This document shows, piece by piece, positions 20,589-30,598 of a stretch of 64,000 bases of DNA. This DNA is from Ramlibacter sp. (GTDB lineage: Bacteria > Pseudomonadota > Gammaproteobacteria > Burkholderiales > Burkholderiaceae_C): the NCBI GenBank assembly GCA_019635435.1, contig JAHBZM010000001.1, positions 868,001-932,000 on the forward strand, read 5' to 3'. Made by a program: the position numbers and the translations under genes. The notes beneath the pieces are model-generated. The model was not told where the DNA came from and searched no databases. It saw only the letters and a program-made list of their open reading frames with translations. Positions within the stretch are counted from its first letter, which is position 1, and each line of letters begins with the position of its first letter.

Positions 20589-21044
20589 ATGAAATTGATC
20601 GCCTCGTTGACGCTGGCCGCTGCGGCTTGCGCATTGTCGGCCCCGGCATCTGCCCAGTTTGCCAAAGCCGAGGATGCCATCAAGTACCGCCAGAGCGCCT
20701 TGTTCGTCATGGCCCAGCATTTTGGCCGCCTGGGGGCCATGGCCAACGGCCGGATTCCCTTTGATGCCAAGATGGCCGCCGACAATGCCGAGGTGGTGGC
20801 CGACATGGCCAAGCTGCCCTGGGCTGCGTTCGGTCCTGGCACCGATCAGGGCGCCCCGACCAAGGCCAAGCCGGAAATCTGGGTGGAGCAGGCCAAGTTC
20901 AAGGAACACAGCGACAAACTGATTGCAGAGTCAGCCAAGCTGGCCGCGGCCGCCAAGACCGGCAACCTCGACACCCTGAAGACCGCTTTTGGCGCCACCG
21001 CGGGCACCTGCAAGTCCTGCCACGACGCCTACCGCGCCAAGTAA
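20589..21044 (+). CDS. cycP: cytochrome c' (class II cytochrome c)
   Basis: The 151-residue precursor has a signal peptide ending A-S-A-Q (about residue 22). The mature part is a four-helix bundle with the haem-binding C-K-S-C-H (141-145) right at the C-terminus, as in all cytochromes c'. These periplasmic proteins bind NO and CO and are linked to nitrosative-stress protection. Start ATG 20589 follows GAAGGAAACACC. Divergent from the b561 gene, 182 bp apart. Confidence 0.92.
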   Translation: MKLIASLTLAAAACALSAPASAQFAKAEDAIKYRQSALFVMAQHFGRLGAMANGRIPFDAKMAADNAEVVADMAKLPWAAFGPGTDQGAPTKAKPEIWVEQAKFKEHSDKLIAESAKLAAAAKTGNLDTLKTAFGATAGTCKSCHDAYRAK

Positions 21045-21067
21045 GCGCCGGCACACCGCCGCCCGTC

Positions 21068-21095
21068 AAAAAGCCTGCCGCATGGCAGGCTTTTT
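21068..21095. terminator. bidirectional intrinsic terminator
   Basis: AAAAAGCCTGCC - GCAT - GGCAGGCTTTTT is nearly fully palindromic. It sits between the convergent cytochrome c' and thioredoxin-like genes and should stop transcription from both sides. Confidence 0.9.
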
Positions 21096-21111
21096 CATGT
21101 GCGAGGCCGGG

Positions 21112-21612
21112 TCAGGACTGTGCCAGCAGCTTCTCGATGAGGTTGTGCAGTTCGGCGAAATCGGGTTCGCCCACATAGCGCTTCACGATGTTGCCCTGCT
21201 TGTTCACGATGTAGGTGGTGGGCGTGAGCTGCACTTCACCCCAGGCGCGTGCAATGGCCCCGGTGTTGTCGATGGCGACCTTGAAAGGCAGTTTGCGGGT
21301 CTCGGCGTAGTTGACCACGTAGCTGGGCGGGTCGTAGCTCATGGCGACCGCGAGCGTGTCAAATCCCCGGCCCTTGTACTTGTCGTAGGTGGCGATGATG
21401 CGGGGCATCTCCGCCACGCAGGTGGTGCAACTGGTGGCCCAGAAGTTCACCAGCGTGACCTTGCCCTTGAGATCCTGCGTGGTCTGGCGCGAGCCATCGA
21501 GCAACACAAAGGTGGATTCCGGCGCGCCAGTGGCCCCGGTGCCGAGGAATACCCCGGCTCCGATTGCCAGCGCGGCCGCAACTGCGGCACCATAGAGGAC
21601 ACTTTTTTTCAT
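21112..21612 (-). CDS. TlpA/ResA-like membrane-anchored thioredoxin
   Basis: 166 residues. The N-terminal hydrophobic segment (about residues 5-25) is an uncleaved anchor or signal peptide. The thioredoxin fold carries W-A-T-S-C-T-T-C (Cys62, Cys65) and the cis-proline block L-T-P-T-T-Y-I-V. Such periplasmic oxidoreductases reduce disulfides, for example in cytochrome c maturation; the nearby cytochrome genes are consistent. Start ATG 21612 (MKKSVLYGAAVAAA) is preferred over an upstream in-frame extension. Confidence 0.88.
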   Translation of the reverse strand: MKKSVLYGAAVAAALAIGAGVFLGTGATGAPESTFVLLDGSRQTTQDLKGKVTLVNFWATSCTTCVAEMPRIIATYDKYKGRGFDTLAVAMSYDPPSYVVNYAETRKLPFKVAIDNTGAIARAWGEVQLTPTTYIVNKQGNIVKRYVGEPDFAELHNLIEKLLAQS

Positions 21613-21627
21613 TTCGAGGGTTGACCC

Positions 21628-22332
21628 ATGCAACGACGCCAGTTTAATGCCGCCTCCATCTCCGTGCTGGGCAGCCTGTCGATGGCGGCCTGGCAGCAGG
21701 CCCATGCGCTTGCGCTCAAGGACCTGACGGATGCGGAAGCCTCGCAGGGGCTGAAGGCCGCGCTTGAAAAAGGGGCGCTGGCCGCAGTCCAGCTGCTTGG
21801 CAAGCCTGATGGATTCCTGGGCAACCCAAAAGTTCGAATTCCCTTGCCCGGCGTGCTCGAGGACGCGGCCAAACTTCTCAAAACCTTCGGCCAGGGCAAG
21901 CGCGTGGACGAACTGGTGACCTCGATGAACCGCGCGGCGGAAGCCGCCGTGCCCATGGCCAGGGACCTGCTGGTCAGCGCCGTGCGGTCGATGAATGTGA
22001 GCGATGCGCGCAACATCCTGATGGGCGGGGACACCTCGGTGACCACGTTCTTCGCTGAAAAGACCCGCGAGCCGCTGGCCGGCAAGTTTCTTCCGGTGGT
22101 GACCCGTGCCACCGAAAAAGTGGGGCTGGCGGAAAAATACAACCGGGTGGCCTCCAAGGCCGCTGGGGTGGGGCTGCTGCGCAAGGAGGACGCCAACGTG
22201 CAGCAGTATGTGACCGCCAAGTCACTGGACGGGCTGTACCTGATGATCGGCGAGGAGGAAAAGAAGATCCGGCAGGACCCGGTCGGCACAGGCAGCGCCA
22301 TACTCAAGAAGGTCTTCGGCGGCCTCAGGTAG
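21628..22332 (+). CDS. DUF4197 family secreted protein
   Basis: 234 residues with an N-terminal M-Q-R-R-Q-F-N-A-A-S leader and a likely cleavage after A-H-A-L (about residue 28), hence exported; the R-R-Q-F start is only loosely Tat-like. The helical body with L-x-x-A-L-E-K-G-A...V-x-L-L-G-K-P-D-G-F-L-G-N-P and the C-terminal I-G-E-E-E-K-K-I-R-x-x-P match DUF4197, whose function is unknown. Transcribed divergently from the TlpA-like gene, 15 bp apart; the end overlaps the next minus-strand gene by eight bases. Confidence 0.82.
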   Translation: MQRRQFNAASISVLGSLSMAAWQQAHALALKDLTDAEASQGLKAALEKGALAAVQLLGKPDGFLGNPKVRIPLPGVLEDAAKLLKTFGQGKRVDELVTSMNRAAEAAVPMARDLLVSAVRSMNVSDARNILMGGDTSVTTFFAEKTREPLAGKFLPVVTRATEKVGLAEKYNRVASKAAGVGLLRKEDANVQQYVTAKSLDGLYLMIGEEEKKIRQDPVGTGSAILKKVFGGLR

Positions 22333-22843
22333 CCTGCGCGGACGGCCGTGGCGCCGGCTTGGCCGGTGGCGCGCGCAGTGTTTCGCGGGCCGCAGCCAGC
22401 GCGGCCTCGAGGTAGGCGCCATAGAAATCGGGCACGGCCACACCCACCAGCCGTTCGGCGAGTTCCCGGCCATCGGCGCCCAGGAACAGCACGGTGGGGG
22501 TGAATCTGGCATTCCAGCGTGCCGACAGCGCGGCGCCATGACTGCGCTCCCCGTTGAAATCCAGAATGGGGGTCTGGCGGTTGGTCACATCGAACTGCCA
22601 GGCCGGCAAGCCTTCGGAGCGCATGGGCAGCAGGTAGTTGCGGCGCACCAGCTCGCAGTAGGGGCAGCCCGGCAGGGTCGCCAGCAGCACCAGCGGGTGG
22701 CCCGCCTGGGCGGCACGGCGGCCCTCGTCCCGCAGCGCGCCCGGCACCGGCAGCGCGGAGTCGCGGGCCCGGGCGGCGGATGCGCCCAGGGTGAGCGCCG
22801 CGCCCAGTCCACTGACAAAGCCGCGCCGTGACAGCCCGCTCAT
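22325..22843 (-). CDS. secreted thioredoxin-fold protein (SoxW-like)
   Basis: 172 residues from ATG 22843. The N-terminus L-S-R-R-G-F-V-S-G-L-G-A-A-L looks like a Tat signal. C-P-Y-C (60-63) follows A-T-L-P-G and the cis-Pro block F-T-P-T-V-L-F-L is present. Probably a periplasmic thiol oxidoreductase; SoxW-type thioredoxins look like this, but no sox genes are nearby. The start overlaps the stop of the upstream hydrolase (ATGA), so they are translationally coupled. Confidence 0.75.
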   Translation of the reverse strand: MSGLSRRGFVSGLGAALTLGASAARARDSALPVPGALRDEGRRAAQAGHPLVLLATLPGCPYCELVRRNYLLPMRSEGLPAWQFDVTNRQTPILDFNGERSHGAALSARWNARFTPTVLFLGADGRELAERLVGVAVPDFYGAYLEAALAAARETLRAPPAKPAPRPSAQAT

Positions 22844-23580
22844 GCCGCGCAATCCAGCAGCACGCGGGTCAGATCCTCAGGCGCGCTCACCATGGGGTCG
22901 TGACCGGTCTTGAGTTCGACCACGCAGGCGCCCCCTGGTCCGCCCAGCCAGGCGCCATCCCAGAACCTGGGGTCGACCACCCGCGGGCGGATGGCGTCGA
23001 TCGTGCCCAGGGCCGGCTGGGTGCAGTTGATGAAGGTGCGCGGCACCGTGGCCACGCGGTGGGGGTCGAAGGCCAGCGGGGCGGTGTAGGTGTGGCCCGG
23101 GTGCGGGGTCTGGCGGCGCTTGACCCACGCATGGTCGGCCGCCTCCAGGCCGAACACGGCCGGGTCGGGCGCCGGGAAGCTGAAGGTGGGCGAGGCCTGG
23201 GCGGCCGCCAGCCGGGCCTCGCGGGTCGCGCTTGCGTGGGTGCTGCTCCAGCTCTCGCCCGGGCGTGGGACCACCGCATCCACATAGACCAGGTGGCGCA
23301 GCCGCCGGGGCATGCGGTCGGCCAGCGCGGTGCCAATCATGCCGGCATAGGAGTGCACGGCGAGCACCACGTCCTCCAGTTCCTCGGCTTCAAGGGCCTG
23401 GGCCACGTCGCTGATGTGGGTTTCCAGCGTGATGGCGCTGGACAGCAGGTGCGCGCGCTCGCCCACACCGGTCAGTGTGACGGCGTGCGCGCGGTGGCCG
23501 GCGCGCACCAGTGCGTCGGTCACGTGGCGCCAGCACCACGCGCCGTGCCAGGCACCATGAACAAGGAGAAAGTGGGCCAT
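22840..23580 (-). CDS. alpha/beta hydrolase (salicylate-esterase-like fold)
   Basis: 246 residues. Begins F-L-L-V-H-G-A-W-H-G-A-W-C-W, the oxyanion loop typical of the plant hydroxynitrile-lyase / methyl-salicylate-esterase-like family. The nucleophile elbow is V-H-S-Y-A-G (Ser77) and the catalytic His lies in L-K-T-G-H-D-P-M, with F-I-N-C-T-Q near the acid position. Cytosolic esterase of unknown substrate. Its start overlaps the CoA-transferase stop (TGATG), forming a three-gene unit on the minus strand. Confidence 0.83.
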   Translation of the reverse strand: MAHFLLVHGAWHGAWCWRHVTDALVRAGHRAHAVTLTGVGERAHLLSSAITLETHISDVAQALEAEELEDVVLAVHSYAGMIGTALADRMPRRLRHLVYVDAVVPRPGESWSSTHASATREARLAAAQASPTFSFPAPDPAVFGLEAADHAWVKRRQTPHPGHTYTAPLAFDPHRVATVPRTFINCTQPALGTIDAIRPRVVDPRFWDGAWLGGPGGACVVELKTGHDPMVSAPEDLTRVLLDCAA

Positions 23581-24815
23581 CAGATGATTCCGCTGCGCTG
23601 GAGTTCAGACAGTTTGGCCTGGGGATAGTTCAACAACTCCCCCAGCACGTCGGCCGTGTGCTGCCCCAGCAGCGGGGGCGGCAGGTCGGTGCGCACAGGG
23701 GTGGCGCCCAGCTTCATGGGGCTGGCCACCAGGCGCAGCCCGTCCTGCACCGGGTGCTGCCAGCTCGACACCATGCCGCGCTGCTGGACCTGCGGATCGG
23801 CAAACACCTCGGCCAGGTTGTTGATCGCGCCGCACGGGACCTTGGCCGCTTCCAGTGCCGCGAGCCAGTCGGCCTTGCTGCGGGTGGCCATGATGCTTTC
23901 CAGCAGCGGCACCAGCACCGCGCGGTTGCGCACCCGGTCCTGGTTCTTGGCGTACCGGGGGTCGGCCGCCAGCGCGGGCTGGCCGGCCACGGCACAGAAC
24001 TTGGCAAACTGCCCGTCGTTTCCGACCGCCAGAATGATGTGGTCCTTGCCGCCATCGGCGGCGGGCGCGACCTCGAACACCTGGTACGGCACGATGTTCT
24101 GGTGGGCGTTGCCGGCCCGCCCGGGTGCCTTGCCGCTCACGAGGTAGTTGGCGCCCAGGTTGGCCAGCATGGCCACCTGGGTGTCCAGCAGCGCCATGTC
24201 GACATGCTGGCCTTCGCCCGTGCGTTCCGCATGGCGCAGCGCCGCCAGCACGGCCACGGTGGCGTACATGCCGGTGAACAGGTCCGCCACGGCCACGCCG
24301 ACCTTCTGGGGGCCGCCCCCGAGGTCGTCGCGCTCGCCGGTCACGCTCATGAGCCCGCCCATGCCCTGGATGGCGTAGTCGTAACCCGCGCGTTCGCGGT
24401 AGGGGCCGGTCTGGCCGAAGCCCGTGATGCTGCAATAGACCAGCCGCGGGTTCAGCGCCTTGAGCGATGCATGGTCCAGCCCGTAGCGCGCCATGTCGCC
24501 GACCTTGAAGTTCTCCACGAACACGTCGCAGTGCGGCACCAGGTCCTTTATCAGGGCCTGGCCCTCGGGCCGGGCGATGTCGCAGGTCACCGAGCGCTTG
24601 TTGCGGTTGGTGCCCAGGTAGTAGGCGGCTTCGGCGGTTTCGCGGCCCTCGCTGTCCTTGAGGAAGGGCGGGCCCCAGCTGCGGGTGTCATCGCCGCTGC
24701 CCGGGCGCTCGATCTTGATGACATCGGCGCCCAGATCGGCGAGGGTCTGGGTGCACCAGGGGCCCGCCAGGACGCGGGAAAGGTCGAGAACGCGAATGCC
24801 ATCAAGAGAGTTCAT
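23580..24815 (-). CDS. class III (CaiB/BaiF family) acyl-CoA transferase
   Basis: 411 residues from ATG 24815 (MNSLDGIRVLDLSRVLAG). Family III CoA-transferases move CoA between carboxylic acids through an aspartyl intermediate; the candidate Asp178 is in G-V-A-V-A-D-L-F-T-G-M. Other family blocks: P-W-C-T-Q-T-L-A-D-L-G-A-D-V-I-K-I-E and N-R-N-K-R-S-V-T-C-D. Donor and acceptor are unknown. An ATG nine bases upstream (24824) is an alternative; neither start has a strong Shine-Dalgarno. Coupled to the esterase and thioredoxin-like genes downstream. Confidence 0.88.
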   Translation of the reverse strand: MNSLDGIRVLDLSRVLAGPWCTQTLADLGADVIKIERPGSGDDTRSWGPPFLKDSEGRETAEAAYYLGTNRNKRSVTCDIARPEGQALIKDLVPHCDVFVENFKVGDMARYGLDHASLKALNPRLVYCSITGFGQTGPYRERAGYDYAIQGMGGLMSVTGERDDLGGGPQKVGVAVADLFTGMYATVAVLAALRHAERTGEGQHVDMALLDTQVAMLANLGANYLVSGKAPGRAGNAHQNIVPYQVFEVAPAADGGKDHIILAVGNDGQFAKFCAVAGQPALAADPRYAKNQDRVRNRAVLVPLLESIMATRSKADWLAALEAAKVPCGAINNLAEVFADPQVQQRGMVSSWQHPVQDGLRLVASPMKLGATPVRTDLPPPLLGQHTADVLGELLNYPQAKLSELQRSGII

Positions 24816-24850
24816 GGGCGCCATTTTCGGGGCAATCCGATAATCCTGCG

Positions 24851-25372
24851 ATGCACCGCTTTCTCTCCTTGCTGCTCTTGCCTGTTCTGTGGGGGCTGGC
24901 GGGATGCAGTCCTGCACTCAACTGGCGCGAAGTACGGGTCGAACCCACGGCGCTCATGGCGTTGCTGCCCTGCAAGCCCGACACCGGCTCACGCACCGTG
25001 CCTTTTGCCGGCCGCGAGACCACCCTGCACATGGTGGGCTGCGAGGCGGGCGGCGCGACCTTTGCGATTGCCTTTGCGCAGATCGATGACGCGGCCCAGG
25101 CCCCCGATGTGCTGGCCCGCTGGAAGGCCGCCACCCTTGCGAACATGCACGCGGCCAGCTCGACCGGGCTGCCCATGGCGATTGCCGGCGCCGACAGCGC
25201 CGTGCCGCCGCAGCGCGTCAGCGCGAGCGGCGCGCGTGCCGATGGCAGCGCGGTCCAGAGCCAGGCGGTCTACTTTGCCCGCGGCCGCGAGGTGTTCCAG
25301 GCCGTGATCTATGCCCAGCGGGCCCTGCCCGACGGCAGCGACACCTTTTTCTCGAATCTGCGCTTCCCATGA
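24851..25372 (+). CDS. hypothetical lipoprotein
   Basis: 173 residues. Signal peptide with lipobox L-A-G-C (Cys19) followed by S-P-A-L-N-W-R. The body holds two further cysteines (in L-P-C-K-P and V-G-C-E) and a conserved-looking end D-T-F-F-S-N-L-R-F-P. This resembles uncharacterised betaproteobacterial lipoproteins beginning N-W-R-E-V-R. Divergent from the CoA-transferase gene, with an ATGA overlap to the MFS gene. Confidence 0.7.
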   Translation: MHRFLSLLLLPVLWGLAGCSPALNWREVRVEPTALMALLPCKPDTGSRTVPFAGRETTLHMVGCEAGGATFAIAFAQIDDAAQAPDVLARWKAATLANMHAASSTGLPMAIAGADSAVPPQRVSASGARADGSAVQSQAVYFARGREVFQAVIYAQRALPDGSDTFFSNLRFP

Positions 25373-26601
25373 CCTTGCTGCCCCGCCGCACCGCGGTGAT
25401 CGTGTTCCTGGCGTTTGCCTTCACCTATTTCTTCTCGGCGCTGCTGCGGGCCATCACGGCCACCCTGTCGCCGGTGCTCACGCGCGAGTTCAGCCTGCAC
25501 GCGCGCGACCTGGGCCTGCTTGCGGGGGGCTACTTTCTGGGCTTTGCCGCGACCCAGTTGCCCCTGGGCACCTGGCTGGACCGCCATGGCCCCAAGAAGG
25601 TGATCCTGGCCTTCCTGGGGGTGGCGGTCGCGGGCTGCCTGGCGTTTTCCATGGCCACCAGTTTCTCCGGCCTGCTGGTCGCGCGGGTGCTGTGCGGCGT
25701 GGGGGTCAGTGCCTGCCTGATGGCGCCGCTCACGGGCTTCAGGCGCTGGCTCGAGCCCGCGGTGCAACTGCGCGCCAATTCCTGGATGCTGATGACGGGC
25801 TCGCTGGGCATGGTGGCATCCACGCTGCCGGTGCAGTGGCTGGTGCCGGTGATGGGCTGGCGCCCGCTGTTCTGGGGCCTGGCGGCGCTGGTCGCCCTGT
25901 CCATGCTCATCCTGGCCTTGAAAGTGCCGCCGTGGACGCTGGCGCCGGCCCCGCCCGGCGAATCGGCCGGCAGCTACGCCGCGGTCTGGCAAAACGCCTA
26001 TTTCCGCCGCATGGTGCCCGTGGGGTTTTTCAGCTATGGCGGGATGATCGCGATCCAGACGCTGTGGGCCGGGCCCTGGATGGTCCAGGTGGCCGGCCGC
26101 AGCCCGGTGCAGGCGGCACAAGGCCTGTTCATCATCAACCTGGCCATGCTCGGCACGTTCTGGGCCTGGGGCCTGGCCAACCCGCTGCTGGCCCGCCGGG
26201 GCATCACCACCAACCGGCTGATTGCCTGGGGGCTGCCGTTGAGCCTGCTGACGCTTGCTATGGTTATCGTAGCGGGGAGTGCAGCAGGGGCGGGCGCCTG
26301 GGCCATTTTTTGCGTGACGTCCACATTCATGTCGATTGCCCAGCCGGCGGTGGGCATGGCCTTCCCGCCGTCGCTGGCGGGCCGGGCCCTGTCGGCCTAC
26401 AACCTGGTGATCTTTGCCGGGGTGTTCACGGTCCAGTGGGGGATTGGCCTGCTCATCGACGCATTTCTGGCCTCGGGGCTTGGCGTCGTGGGCGCGCACC
26501 GGGCGGCGATCGGGGTGTTCCTGGGCTGCAGCGCCCTGTCCTATGGCTGGTTCATGCTGGGCAGACGTGATAATCAGGGCAACCCGCCTCACCACCCATG
26601 A
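25369..26601 (+). CDS. MFS transporter
   Basis: 410 residues, twelve predicted membrane helices. The A-motif region after helix 2 reads G-T-W-L-D-R-H-G-P-K-K-V (G-x-x-x-D-R-x-G-x-R/K) and a C-motif-like G-V-G-V-S-A-C occurs in helix 4. Substrate cannot be inferred. Overlaps the lipoprotein stop and, at its own end, the EIIA start (ATGA), so the lipoprotein, MFS and PTS genes may form one transcript. Confidence 0.88.
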   Translation: MTLLPRRTAVIVFLAFAFTYFFSALLRAITATLSPVLTREFSLHARDLGLLAGGYFLGFAATQLPLGTWLDRHGPKKVILAFLGVAVAGCLAFSMATSFSGLLVARVLCGVGVSACLMAPLTGFRRWLEPAVQLRANSWMLMTGSLGMVASTLPVQWLVPVMGWRPLFWGLAALVALSMLILALKVPPWTLAPAPPGESAGSYAAVWQNAYFRRMVPVGFFSYGGMIAIQTLWAGPWMVQVAGRSPVQAAQGLFIINLAMLGTFWAWGLANPLLARRGITTNRLIAWGLPLSLLTLAMVIVAGSAAGAGAWAIFCVTSTFMSIAQPAVGMAFPPSLAGRALSAYNLVIFAGVFTVQWGIGLLIDAFLASGLGVVGAHRAAIGVFLGCSALSYGWFMLGRRDNQGNPPHHP

Positions 26602-27053
26602 ACCGCATCCTGATCATTGCCCATGCCCCGCTGGCCCATGCACTGCGGCAATGCGCCCTGCACGTCTTTCCCGACAGTGCCGCCAGCATCATGGCGCTGG
26701 ATGTCCTGCCCAATGTGTCGCCCGACGAAACCCTGGGCGCCGCCCGGATCTCGATGGAGCAGCTGGCCGCGGGCCCGGGCATCAAGAGCGTTCTGGTGCT
26801 GACCGATATTTTTGGCGCGACCCCCTGCAATGTGGCGCAGAAGCTGGTGGACGGCGTGCGCTCCCGGCTGATCACCGGCGTCAACCTGCCGATGGTGCTG
26901 CGCAGCGTGAGTTACCGCCACGAATCGCTGGACGCGCTGGTGGCCCGCGCCGTGGCGGGGGGCACGCAGGGCGTCATGCAGGTCGCCATCACGGCGCCGC
27001 AGAACCAGGCCAGAAGAAAAAATGATCAAGACAAGTACGACCATCAACAATAA
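26598..27053 (+). CDS. PTS EIIA component, mannose-family type
   Basis: 151 residues. The N-terminus I-L-I-I-A-H-A-P-L-A carries the phosphorylation His9, and the D-I-F-G-A-T-P-C-N-V-A block is the family's second signature. With no EIIB, EIIC or EIID nearby it is likely a regulatory EIIA, not a sugar transporter part, as in other betaproteobacteria. Its charged 17-residue tail is encoded in a 32-bp overlap with the HPr gene. Confidence 0.92.
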   Translation: MNRILIIAHAPLAHALRQCALHVFPDSAASIMALDVLPNVSPDETLGAARISMEQLAAGPGIKSVLVLTDIFGATPCNVAQKLVDGVRSRLITGVNLPMVLRSVSYRHESLDALVARAVAGGTQGVMQVAITAPQNQARRKNDQDKYDHQQ

Positions 27054-27291
27054 GCTCGGCCTGCATGCGCGGGCCTCCGCCAAGCTCACCAAGCTGGCGG
27101 GCAGTTTCCCCTGCGACGTCTGGATGAGCCGCGGCGAGCGCCGCGTCAATGCCAAGAGCATCATGGGCGTGATGATGCTGGCCGCCGGCATCGGCAGCGA
27201 GGTTTCGCTGGAAACCAGTGGCGAGCGCGAGCAGGAAGCCATGGACGCGCTGCTCGCGCTGATCGCCGACAAGTTCGGGGAAGGCGAGTGA
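27022..27291 (+). CDS. ptsH: phosphocarrier protein HPr
   Basis: 89 residues. The active His15 (L-G-L-H-A-R-A-S) and Ser46 (A-K-S-I-M-G-V-M-M-L) are both present. Ser46 is the target of HprK kinase in bacteria that have it; many betaproteobacteria do. Accepts phosphate from EI and passes it to EIIA. Start lies inside the EIIA gene and its stop overlaps EI (GTGA). Confidence 0.95.
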   Translation: MIKTSTTINNKLGLHARASAKLTKLAGSFPCDVWMSRGERRVNAKSIMGVMMLAAGIGSEVSLETSGEREQEAMDALLALIADKFGEGE

Positions 27292-29054
27292 CCTTCAGCA
27301 TCCACGGCCTCGCCGTGGCCCGTGGCATCGCCATCGGGCGGGCGGTGCTGATCGCGTCCAGCCGGGTGGACGTGGCCCACTATTTCATCGAGGCGCCGCA
27401 GATCGACACCGAGATCGCCCGCGTCCGCGCGGGCCGCAACGCCGTGGTGGATGAAATCCGGCGGCTGCAGCAAAGCATTGCCACCATGGGGCCCAAGGAG
27501 GCGCCGCACGAGCTGGCCGCCCTGCTGGACGTGCACCTGATGCTGCTGCAGGACGAGGAGCTGATCAGCGGCGTCAAGCACTGGATCACCGAGCGCCTGT
27601 ACAACGCCGAATGGGCGCTGACCACCCAGCTGGAGATCATCGCGCGCCAGTTCGACGAGATGGAGGACGAGTACCTGCGCGAGCGCAAGGCCGACCTGGA
27701 GCAGGTGGTCGAACGCATCCTGCGCTACATGAAGGGCGTGGCCTCGCCCGTGGCGCCACCCACCAGCCCGCGGCGCAAGACGCAGCAGGACCTGCTGCTG
27801 GACGACACCATGGACGTGCCCCTGGTGCTGGTGGCGCATGACCTCTCGCCGGCCGACATGATGCAGTTCAAGCAGAGCGTGTTCGCGGGCTTCGTGACCG
27901 ACGTGGGCGGCAAGACCTCGCACACCGCGATCGTGGCCCGCAGCATGGACATCCCCGCCGTGGTCGGGGCGCGTGGCGCCAGCCAGCTGGTGCGCCAGGA
28001 CGACTGGATCATCATTGACGGCGATGCCGGCGTGGTGATCGTGGACCCGTCGGCCATCATCCTGGCCGAATACGGCTTCAAGCAGCGCCAGGGCGAGCTC
28101 GAGCGCACGCGGCTGTCAAGGCTGCGGCACACGCCATCGGTCACGCTGGACGGCCAGAAGATCGAACTGCTGGCCAACATCGAGCTGCCCGGCGATGCCG
28201 TTGCGGCGCTGAACGCGGGTGCCGTGGGCGTGGGCCTGTTCCGCAGCGAATTCCTCTTCATGGGCCGGCTGGGCGACCTGCCGGACGAAGAGGAGCAATA
28301 CCAGGCCTACAAGCTGGCCGTCGAGGGCATGCAGGGCCTGCCCGTGACCATCCGCACCGTGGACATTGGCGCGGACAAGCCCCTGCATTCAGGCGAGCGC
28401 GACACCGGGCACCTGAACCCGGCGCTGGGGCTGCGTGCCATCCGCTGGAGCCTGGCCGATCCGGCGATGTTCCTGAACCAGCTGCGTGCCATCCTGCGCG
28501 CCGCGGCCCATGGCCAGATCAACCTGCTGATTCCCATGCTGGCGCACGCCAGCGAGATCCGCCACACGATGGCCCTGGTGGACCGCGCCCGCGCCGAGCT
28601 CGACAACAAGGGCATTGCCTACGGCCCGGTCAGGTTGGGGGCCATGATCGAGATACCTGCGGCGGCGCTGACCTTGCGGATCTTCCTGAAGTACTTTGAC
28701 TTCCTGTCCATCGGCACCAATGACCTGATCCAGTACACCCTGGCCATTGACCGCGCCGATGAATCGGTGGCCCATCTCTACGATCCCTGCCATCCCGCGG
28801 TGCTGCGGCTGGTGGCCGAAACCATCGCCGAGTGCAACCGTCAGGGCAAGGGGGTCAGCGTGTGCGGCGAGATGGCCGGCGACGTCACGCTCACGCGGCT
28901 GCTGCTGGGCCTGGGCCTGCGCAGCTTCTCCATGCATCCGGCGCAGATCCTGGCCGTCAAGCAGGAGGTGCTGCGCTCGGACACCGGCCGCCTCGCGGTG
29001 TGGGCCGCCGAGGTGCTCGAGGCCGAAGACCCGGGCAAGCTGCTCGCTGCCTGA
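27288..29054 (+). CDS. ptsI: PTS enzyme I (phosphoenolpyruvate-protein phosphotransferase)
   Basis: 588 residues, full length. N-terminal HPr-binding helices, the phosphohistidine domain with G-G-K-T-S-H-T-A-I-V-A-R (His212), and the C-terminal PEP barrel with T-V-D-I-G-A-D-K, F-R-S-E-F-L-F-M and S-V-C-G-E-M-A-G-D. The first 20 residues after a GTG start (TFSIHGLAVARGIAIGRA) are standard. It starts the phosphorelay PEP-EI-HPr-EIIA of this cluster. Confidence 0.95.
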   Translation: MTFSIHGLAVARGIAIGRAVLIASSRVDVAHYFIEAPQIDTEIARVRAGRNAVVDEIRRLQQSIATMGPKEAPHELAALLDVHLMLLQDEELISGVKHWITERLYNAEWALTTQLEIIARQFDEMEDEYLRERKADLEQVVERILRYMKGVASPVAPPTSPRRKTQQDLLLDDTMDVPLVLVAHDLSPADMMQFKQSVFAGFVTDVGGKTSHTAIVARSMDIPAVVGARGASQLVRQDDWIIIDGDAGVVIVDPSAIILAEYGFKQRQGELERTRLSRLRHTPSVTLDGQKIELLANIELPGDAVAALNAGAVGVGLFRSEFLFMGRLGDLPDEEEQYQAYKLAVEGMQGLPVTIRTVDIGADKPLHSGERDTGHLNPALGLRAIRWSLADPAMFLNQLRAILRAAAHGQINLLIPMLAHASEIRHTMALVDRARAELDNKGIAYGPVRLGAMIEIPAAALTLRIFLKYFDFLSIGTNDLIQYTLAIDRADESVAHLYDPCHPAVLRLVAETIAECNRQGKGVSVCGEMAGDVTLTRLLLGLGLRSFSMHPAQILAVKQEVLRSDTGRLAVWAAEVLEAEDPGKLLAA

Positions 29055-29056
29055 CA

Positions 29057-29140
29057 TGGCCCCCACGCTTGCCACTTCGTGTGCTGCGCTGCCCACCGAA
29101 GGGGCTTCAGCCGTCTTGGGGCGACCCGGCGGCGTCTGAG
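29057..29140. repeat. C/G-run intergenic repeat relic
   Basis: Between convergent ptsI and sdaA. The text GCCCCCACGCTTGCCACTTC, then CTGCGCTGCCCACCGAAGGG and CTTGGGGCGACCCGGCGGCG, resembles a C/G-run repeat I recall as common between Comamonadaceae genes (recall, not searched). It can fold into a hairpin and may act as a transcription end for both genes. Confidence 0.45.
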
Positions 29141-29143
29141 CCG

Positions 29144-30520
<1,377 letters not shown>

Positions 30521-30556
30521 GGGGCCCTGTCAGTGAAGGGCCAGTGTGCCACCGTC

Positions 30557-30578
30557 ATGCCCTGACGGGTCAGGGCAT
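30557..30578. promoter_or_regulatory. perfect hairpin between LysR gene and sdaA
   Basis: ATGCCCTGA - CGGG - TCAGGGCAT is a perfect 9-bp stem with a tetraloop, 36 bp before the sdaA start on the minus strand. There is no T-run on either side, so it is not a standard terminator. Possible operator for an sdaA regulator or a mild transcription barrier behind the LysR gene. Confidence 0.5.
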
Positions 30579-30598
30579 TAGCGATCGGAATGTGCGAT

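Noticed and set aside
23511..25307. 598-codon plus-strand frame across the CoA-transferase
   Set aside because: Opposite strand encodes a complete CaiB-family enzyme; this frame is H/G/R-rich and motif-free, and its last part is out of frame with the real lipoprotein gene.
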